Shown: positions 34,205 through 40,505 of the stretch, piece after piece
Layout of the letters: every line of letters starts with the position of its first letter
How positions within the stretch are numbered: the stretch's first letter is position 1
Source: Cudoniella acicularis
Taxonomy: Eukaryota; Ascomycota; Leotiomycetes; Helotiales; Helotiaceae
DNA length: 40,505 bases
Assembly (NCBI GenBank): GCA_013054445.1
Contig: JAAMPI010000381.1
Span: 1-40,505, forward strand
Direction: 5' to 3'
Notes under the pieces: model-generated
The model's input: only the letters and a program-made list of their open reading frames with translations
What the model was told of the DNA's origin: nothing
Databases searched by the model: none
Translations under genes and position numbers: made by a program

Positions 34205-37200
34205 ATGGCGGAGGCACACGACCCTCCATCACCCCACGACGCCCCTCCACCAGATATCATGAACGACCCCAAGTTTGCGACCAATACAGAAGGGGAGGAG
34301 GATGGGACGGGAGATGCAGACACCTGCAGAATATGCAGAGGCGAAGGTAGTGATTCAGAGCCATTGTTCCATCCGTGCAAATGCAGCGGAAGCATCAAAC
34401 ATGTCCACCAGGACTGTCTAATGGAATGGCTATCACACTCGCAGAAGAAGCACTGCGAACTCTGCAAAACGCCTTTTCGATTCACCAAATTATATTCCCC
34501 AAATATGCCACAATCTCTTCCTTTCGACGTCCTCGTCCGGCACGTTATTGTGCACATCGCAAAGAATTTAGCAACCTGGTTGAGATTCTGCCTGGTAATT
34601 GTCGTATGGCTAGCATTCTTGCCATATGTTATTCGACAGGTTTGGAGATTGCTTTTCTGGTTCAGTGATGGCGGATGGCCACCGAATCATGTGAGGATAG
34701 ATCCGGTACGAAATTCTACCACGATCCAGGCCCTCGAGATGGCTAGGGAAATTCAACTCGTCGGCCTTATAGAGAATGGAACATCGCCCGTCACACCTTT
34801 CCATGCCGCACAAACAACCCCTGCCAGAATTGGAACCCTGGTGAATAAACTGGCTGAATTCCTCATGCCCATTTCTCAGACGTTGAATATCAGCGGGTCA
34901 GATCCTCTTGCTGCCGGGCTGTTTAAGTCCTTATACTATGGCTTCGGCATACAAAGCATAGTTATTCCAGACGACTCAGTAATCAATTCCACCACCTCCG
35001 ATCACCTTATCAATATTCCACCACTATCTCCAAACCAATCTCTCTTGAGTGAGGTATCTTTTCTTCGAAACCTCACTCGAAACTCTTATATCAACCAGCT
35101 AATCATCACAATCGCCGAGGGCTACATAATCACCTTCTTAGTTGTGGTTTGTTTTATTCTCGTATTCTTAATTCGGGAATGGGTTGTGCAACAACAACCT
35201 GGAATTAATATGGGTGCTGGGTTCAACGCTGAGTTCGCAAGAGAGCAGCAGCCTGCCCCTGAACCACGACCTCGTCGCGCAGAAGTTCGCCGAATTGCTG
35301 AACCTCGTCGCAATGTGGAACCTCGTCGAAATGCGTGGGAGGAGAATCGAAATCAACTAGTACAGCAGCGCAACCCACCAGTACGAGAGCTTCAAGAAGG
35401 GCCAATGGCACGACCTCGTCGACGTAATGTTCACTTTGGAGAGGCAGACGATATAATTCCACGTGCAGCCCTACGAGAACCCAATGAGACGCAGCCTGGA
35501 CCTTCCCACGGCGATATAGGTGCGACTGGTCTTCGTCGACCGTCTCCGTCTCGGGAAGCTTCAGCCAGAGCAGCCGAAATAAATCGGACACCCACAGAAA
35601 CGGATGAGCCGAGGATGACGGAAGATTTTATTTCAATATGGAAGCGCGCAAACGGAAATTCGCGCGAGATATTGCGAATAATTGAACAAGAAAATAAATC
35701 TGAGCAAATGCGTTATTGGGTTAAGGCGATGAAAGATTTGCCAGTGGGTTCTGAGAGTGATAGAAGTAATGAGAGCTCTGAAAGCTGGGTGGATATCCAA
35801 AAGCAGAATGAACAACCTCTAGCAAAAGGCGCGGCAGAAAATATGGAAATGCTAGATGCCGAGGCCATCTCCGGTGAGCACTCGCCTTCTCAGGACAAAG
35901 GGAAATCCAAAATGAGAGATTTTGAGGAAGAAATCAAGAATCCAGCCATGACTGGGAATGAATCATTCAACCTACACGTACCAGCTATATCGGAACAGCC
36001 ATGGAAAGAATTCTCAGCGCAATCGGATCTAGATCCCTTTGCCCCAAGCACATCAAGGCCGAGAGCTGCGTCAGATGGCCCTCAGCGGAGCCAAAATATC
36101 TCCCCTCTCGCAAACAACAACTGGAGCTTCTCAAACTTGCCTTATGAACATGCAGATGATGTATTTATGAACAAATTGCATCGTCGCAAAGCGGGCGAAC
36201 CAAATACACGAGACACAAAAACGGCTTCAGAAAGGGCTGATACGGCTCCTGCCGCTTCAGATGCTCAAGGCCAATTGCAAAATTCTGAAAGCTCTTCACC
36301 CCAAATACCAGGTTTTACAAATGGCGAGCCATATACATTTAAGGGTCAACCTCCATTATTAAGTGAAGTTGAAATCACCCAAATTGAACAAGGCCCTATC
36401 GAAATTCATGGTCAAGATGGAATTGTCCGCACCTACCAGAATATCGAGGAAGTCTTTGAAGCGAACCCCGTTGAGCCCGATTCCGATTCCGATTCAGAGG
36501 GCGGCGTCGAAGAACCCGAAGCAAATCCTTTCCACCCAGATGTTCCCTTACCCGAACCCCGCGAGCCAGTTGTCGCTCCCCCTCCAGTCCCAAGAGGCTT
36601 TTTCGGAAATGTTGCCGATTTTCTATGGGGAGGGGTTGACGATGAGAGACAGGATGAACAAGGTGCTAATGACGAGCGTATCGTTCAAGATTTGGCAGCA
36701 GAAGCGCCGTTTGTCCCTGTTGCCAATCATGATCTGTTTGAACAAGCTGCACCAGAACAAGATCAAGAGGTTGTTGAAGCTGCAATAGCTGCAGGTATAG
36801 ATCCAAACGACCAAGACGCAATCGACGACGCCGAGGATTTTGAAGGCATAATGGAGCTTGTCGGAATGCGTGGTCCCGTCTTTAGCCTTGTTCAAAACGC
36901 CTTGTTCAGTGCTTTCCTCCTTGCTTTGACAGTCGCTTTCGGGGTGTGGATCCCGTACAACATTGGAAGGACAGCCATTTTGCTGTTGGCAAATCCTGGT
37001 CCTGCGTTCAAACTACCCTTGAGACTCGTCTTCGGATGTGCAGCCTTCTTACAGGATTTGACATTATCAATCATCGGTATTCTTTCCTACTGCTTGATTG
37101 CAGCCGTCTCACTACCTGTCCACCTATGGACCTATTACTTCACCGATATCGTTCTTGAAGACCCCACTTTCAGAGGCGTTGCACTAGGCCCGGCGGCTTT

Positions 37201-39592
37201 GCAGGTCTCCCAAGATGCACTTGAAAGAATTGTCGAAGGGACTGCCAGCGGATTTGCAAACATTACAGATTCGGAGATTTTTGCCTTCTCCGCCGCTTCC
37301 CACGAAGCACTGATTAGCATTCAATCTCTTATCACAAATGCACTTGCCGGACTAGGAGCTGCCGTAATATATTTGTTCACTGGAGACGGTACCATCACGT
37401 TTGGCGGTATCTCGAGCTTTGTCATAGACTGGTTAAGATATGGGTGGTACTTACTGCTCTCTGTCCCAGCTCTACTCATCAAACCTGATACCTGGGTCAT
37501 CAGTCTAGGCGTCGCGGAGCGAGCCACCCCACTCGATCTTGGACTGAGCGTCTGGGATGGTTGGGCTCGATTTTGGGCCATACTCGCAGGCTATACAGCT
37601 CTATGTATCCTGGGAGGACTTTACGTCAGAAAAGGCTCTATGTTCTCAACTTCGCTGATAGGCCGGGAATGGGAAGCTACCATATTAGATTTGCTTAACC
37701 AAGCCGGTGGTGTTATGAAGGTAATTCTAATTATCAGTATTGAGATGTTGGTCTTTCCCCTCTATTGCGGTCTACTTCTCGACGCTGCTCTACTTCCACT
37801 ATTTGATAGTGCCACCATCATGTCTCGAATTCTTTTCACGATCGAGTCCCCGCTTACATCGATGTTCGTACATTGGTTCGTCGGCACCTGTTATATGTTC
37901 CATTTCGCTCTCTTCGTCTCAATGTGCCGGAAGATAATGCGGAAAGGCGTCCTGTGTAAGTTCATTTCTGAAAGTCTATCGTGTTTTGATAATGTACTTA
38001 CTATTTTAGACTTCATTCGTGATCCCGACGATCCAACATTCCATCCAGTTCGAGACGTTCTAGAGCGTAATGTCGCGACACAGCTCCGAAAGATTCTCTT
38101 CAGCGCATTAGTATATGGCGCCTTGGTTGTCATCTGCTTGGGTGGTGTCGTGTGGGGCCTCGCTTTCGCATTCAAGAACGTTCTTCCAATTCACTGGTCT
38201 TCGAACGAGCCAGTCTTAGAGTTCCCTATCGATCTTCTGTTCTACAATTTCTTGATGCCTTTGGCCGTCAAATTTTTCAAGCCTTCAGATGGTCTACAAG
38301 CTATGTACAGCTGGTGGTTTCGTCAATGTGCGAGAATGCTTCGGCTTACGTGGTTCATGTTTGACGAAAGAAAGCTCGATGAGGAGGGATATCATGTTCG
38401 AAGGACCTGGGGAGACATCTTTAGGGGCTTTAGAGGCGATCCTACCAAGGTCATCAAGACCGATGACAAAAAGGCTCCGTTCAACGAAGACCCCGATTTG
38501 AAAGCCTACTTTTGCCGCGATGGCAAGTATGTTCGAGCTCCGGCATCAGATCAAGTCAGAATCCCGAAAGGAGGGAAAATCTTCTTGCAAGTGGACGAGT
38601 CCAACAATAGAATCGACGGGAAATGGGATCGCCCAGATGGAACTCATGGCCGCACTTCGGAGCTTTATAAGCAGGTCTATATTCCGCCCCATTTCCAATT
38701 TCGTATCTGCTTGTTCATACTCTTCATCTGGCTCTTTGCCGCAATCACTGGAGTTAGCATTACTATTGTGCCCCTCGTTTTCGGTCGTCACATATTTGCA
38801 AAAATCATCCCACCTCATGTCCGCAAGAACGATGTATACGCATTTTCGATCGGTATCTATATCTTAGGGTCCGCTCTCTATGCTATCCTACATGTACGGC
38901 AATTCATAGCGTATCTACGAGACTCTCTTGCCGTCAACGCAGAAACTCCACACAACGTTGTTCGTAGGGTTACAGCCATAGCTTCACGTGTTGCGCGTAT
39001 CGGATGGACATACTCGGCCTTCCTCTTCGTCCTCCCAACACTCTTTGCCTTTGTCATCGAATTCTACTTCATCGTCCCTCTACACACCTATTTCTCGACA
39101 GAAGAACGGCACGTCGTGCACTTCGTGCAAAGCTGGACCTTGGGCCTTTTGTATGTCAAGCTCACGACGCGTCTCATTCTATGGCATGAAGAGTCTCGTC
39201 CTGCTCAATCGTTGCGCGCAATAACCCGCAACGGCTATCTGGACCCCGACGCGAAGCTAGCTACACGCAGTTTCATCCTGCCAGCTGTTCTAGTTCTCTC
39301 ATTTGCGCTAACCTGCCCATGGGGTCTGGCTAAGATTGCAACAATGACAATATTAAAGAACAATCCAGAGACGCATTTCTTGACGTATAGATACGCCTAT
39401 CCTATGTGTTTGGCACTCTGTTGCATTGGCGTCGCGTTATGGCGCCTCCTGGGAATGTTAAAAGAATGGAGGACGATGATCAAAGATGAAGTGTATCTGA
39501 TTGGGGAGCGACTGCACAATTTCGGCGACAGAAAGGTTGTTAGTCCAACTGTGACTAGTGGTGTGTCGGCCGTGCGAAGACTTGAGACATAA
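34205..39592 (+). CDS. DOA10/SSM4: Doa10/Ssm4-like (MARCH6-type) ER membrane E3 ubiquitin ligase
   Basis: This RING-CH ubiquitin ligase of the ER and inner nuclear membrane marks misfolded and short-lived proteins for degradation (ERAD-C). Exons 34205-37955 and 38010-39592 encode 1777 aa; the 54-nt intron is in frame and free of stops, so it is easily missed. The RING-CH (C4HC3) is complete: C41, C44, C58, C60, H68, C71, C84, C87. Membrane spans follow at about residues 125-147 and 306-323. A long acidic, Arg-rich disordered part (about 330-870) has relatives of varying length. Many more spans follow between about 890 and 1760, as expected for the 14-span family. After splicing, KGVLYFIRDPDDPTF matches the motif found in yeast Ssm4 and human MARCH6. 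The C-terminal element LKEWRTMIKDEVYLIGERLHNF is also family-like and is known to matter for Doa10 activity. It probably works with the E2 enzymes Ubc6 and Ubc7. All key residues are intact. Confidence 0.96.
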   Translation: MAEAHDPPSPHDAPPPDIMNDPKFATNTEGEEDGTGDADTCRICRGEGSDSEPLFHPCKCSGSIKHVHQDCLMEWLSHSQKKHCELCKTPFRFTKLYSPNMPQSLPFDVLVRHVIVHIAKNLATWLRFCLVIVVWLAFLPYVIRQVWRLLFWFSDGGWPPNHVRIDPVRNSTTIQALEMAREIQLVGLIENGTSPVTPFHAAQTTPARIGTLVNKLAEFLMPISQTLNISGSDPLAAGLFKSLYYGFGIQSIVIPDDSVINSTTSDHLINIPPLSPNQSLLSEVSFLRNLTRNSYINQLIITIAEGYIITFLVVVCFILVFLIREWVVQQQPGINMGAGFNAEFAREQQPAPEPRPRRAEVRRIAEPRRNVEPRRNAWEENRNQLVQQRNPPVRELQEGPMARPRRRNVHFGEADDIIPRAALREPNETQPGPSHGDIGATGLRRPSPSREASARAAEINRTPTETDEPRMTEDFISIWKRANGNSREILRIIEQENKSEQMRYWVKAMKDLPVGSESDRSNESSESWVDIQKQNEQPLAKGAAENMEMLDAEAISGEHSPSQDKGKSKMRDFEEEIKNPAMTGNESFNLHVPAISEQPWKEFSAQSDLDPFAPSTSRPRAASDGPQRSQNISPLANNNWSFSNLPYEHADDVFMNKLHRRKAGEPNTRDTKTASERADTAPAASDAQGQLQNSESSSPQIPGFTNGEPYTFKGQPPLLSEVEITQIEQGPIEIHGQDGIVRTYQNIEEVFEANPVEPDSDSDSEGGVEEPEANPFHPDVPLPEPREPVVAPPPVPRGFFGNVADFLWGGVDDERQDEQGANDERIVQDLAAEAPFVPVANHDLFEQAAPEQDQEVVEAAIAAGIDPNDQDAIDDAEDFEGIMELVGMRGPVFSLVQNALFSAFLLALTVAFGVWIPYNIGRTAILLLANPGPAFKLPLRLVFGCAAFLQDLTLSIIGILSYCLIAAVSLPVHLWTYYFTDIVLEDPTFRGVALGPAALQVSQDALERIVEGTASGFANITDSEIFAFSAASHEALISIQSLITNALAGLGAAVIYLFTGDGTITFGGISSFVIDWLRYGWYLLLSVPALLIKPDTWVISLGVAERATPLDLGLSVWDGWARFWAILAGYTALCILGGLYVRKGSMFSTSLIGREWEATILDLLNQAGGVMKVILIISIEMLVFPLYCGLLLDAALLPLFDSATIMSRILFTIESPLTSMFVHWFVGTCYMFHFALFVSMCRKIMRKGVLCKFISESLSCFDNVLTILDFIRDPDDPTFHPVRDVLERNVATQLRKILFSALVYGALVVICLGGVVWGLAFAFKNVLPIHWSSNEPVLEFPIDLLFYNFLMPLAVKFFKPSDGLQAMYSWWFRQCARMLRLTWFMFDERKLDEEGYHVRRTWGDIFRGFRGDPTKVIKTDDKKAPFNEDPDLKAYFCRDGKYVRAPASDQVRIPKGGKIFLQVDESNNRIDGKWDRPDGTHGRTSELYKQVYIPPHFQFRICLFILFIWLFAAITGVSITIVPLVFGRHIFAKIIPPHVRKNDVYAFSIGIYILGSALYAILHVRQFIAYLRDSLAVNAETPHNVVRRVTAIASRVARIGWTYSAFLFVLPTLFAFVIEFYFIVPLHTYFSTEERHVVHFVQSWTLGLLYVKLTTRLILWHEESRPAQSLRAITRNGYLDPDAKLATRSFILPAVLVLSFALTCPWGLAKIATMTILKNNPETHFLTYRYAYPMCLALCCIGVALWRLLGMLKEWRTMIKDEVYLIGERLHNFGDRKVVSPTVTSGVSAVRRLET
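37956..38009 (+). other. in-frame 54-nt intron of the Doa10 gene
   Basis: GTAAGT...TTTTAG, 54 nt (18 codons) and without a stop, so the gene looks intronless. Removing it turns VLCKFISES...DFIRDP into VLYFIRDP, which agrees with conserved Doa10/MARCH6 sequence. The intron is in phase 1. Retention would insert 18 residues in a conserved loop. Confidence 0.85.
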
Positions 39593-40505
39593 GGAAGGAT
39601 CTCTATGAAAATACGCCATGCGTAATGCAGAAACGATGGGATTGGCAAAAAACGGATTAGTACCTAAGTATTGGGGGCGCACTAGCATTTTGCAGGAGCA
39701 GGAAAATAGCAAGGCGTTCCGGAATTTTAGTTCGCCTCACTAGAGGATACAGGTATTTGGGTAGCCCTAAGCCTGCTCATGTGTGTTAATATTCTCTTAT
39801 GTTTTCTCGAAGTTTTGTACTACTGTACCATACAATACCAAGATTACAATAGAATTAAAATCATTCTCGCAGAGATGATCTCTTACTCCTTACTTCTTCT
39901 GTTTGATGCGAGTTATGACGGTGAGGCCACTCTGATCTTATCAAACCCGAATAGTCGGCCTTTTCGCCGAGGTTGACAACCGCTTATACACCGAGCTCGA
40001 ATAACTTAGAAGCCTTAGAAAATAGTCCAGTATTTATTACTTTAAAATAGACTATCCCCTTATTTCTTGATACATTTAGATACTCGGGCAAACACAGCCA
40101 GGCAAGGAAATTAAGTGGCTTGCTCGCACGTGATACGCGGCTGGGTTTTGCTGAAGGCCGCACTCGATATCCAACCGACATAGGCTACTTAGATAATGTC
40201 AATACATCACAGGAGTAAAATCACTCACCTTTATAAAGCGAATATTACGAAAGGACGCGAAAAGGGACCAATTGCTACGATATCTATGGGTTACTGTCCT
40301 CCTATGAGAACCTTAACTGGCCTTTAATAATTTCCACGGCCCTTACAAACCAGACCGAGTACTACTACCTTCAGGCCATAATACAACCCCCAGGGCGTAA
40401 TAAATGTTAAATGTAAGGTGATTGTGGCCGTGTTTTCAAGGGTCGCTAGGCTAATCACTTATTCGGCTTTTATAGTATATTACTATTTATAGTTAAATAC
40501 TAGTC
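39593..40505. other. AT-rich flank, no gene seen
   Basis: The 3' flank of Doa10 and the end of the window hold no supportable gene. From about 40000 the sequence is rich in TA dinucleotides and in stop codons in all frames. It might be an old repeat worn down by RIP, but no repeat can be aligned within the window to test that. A CACGTG core lies at 40128-40133. Confidence 0.4.

Overview
The window is nuclear DNA of a filamentous ascomycete (Pezizomycotina; Leotiomycetes is my best but unproven guess). The reasons are short introns (47-122 nt, nearly all GT-AG with CTAAC/CTAAT-like branch sites), compact genes separated by long gene-poor stretches, and recognisable fungal families: an ascomycete-type laccase, a C2H2 regulator, a Doa10/Ssm4 ubiquitin ligase, and the fungal family that databases tend to label 'transcription factor hoxa13'. 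I found no tRNA, rRNA, CRISPR array or intact transposon.

Layout: 1-4140 is gene-poor and contains a single N at 2820 beside a CCA microsatellite. 4260-6622 (+) is a ten-exon secreted laccase. 7494-8781 (+) is a two-exon polytopic membrane protein. 9727-11492 (+) is a tail-anchored-looking protein with an apparent frameshift at an A8 run. 11493-13599 is non-coding and carries two G-rich arrays, one telomere-like. 13600-14680 (-) is a C2H2 zinc-finger protein with an apparent frameshift at a G7 run. 14681-19121 is gene-poor. 19122-19834 (+) encodes an unknown 218-aa protein. 20553-20990 (-) may be a gene relic. 21154-23305 (+) is a four-exon single-pass membrane protein built on tandem 11-residue repeats. 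24203-24637 (-) and 26580-26786 (+) are small unknown proteins. 28097-32661 (-) is a four-exon, 1470-aa Ala/Ser-repeat protein ending in KDEL. 34205-39592 (+) is Doa10, an ER/nuclear-envelope RING-CH ubiquitin ligase. The last 0.9 kb is AT-rich with no gene.

The most interesting part is the right third. The Doa10 gene stands head-to-head with the long repeat protein, which has an N-terminal hydrophobic segment and a C-terminal KDEL. The sequence therefore points to the ER and not to a homeobox factor. The 1.5-kb divergent intergenic region holds a perfect GTCACGTGAC palindrome. Two separate proteins here (21154-23305 and 28097-32661) are rich in Ala/Ser repeats that could form amphipathic helices. 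Exon structures were worked out by hand from splice signals, reading frame and family motifs. No transcript evidence was available.
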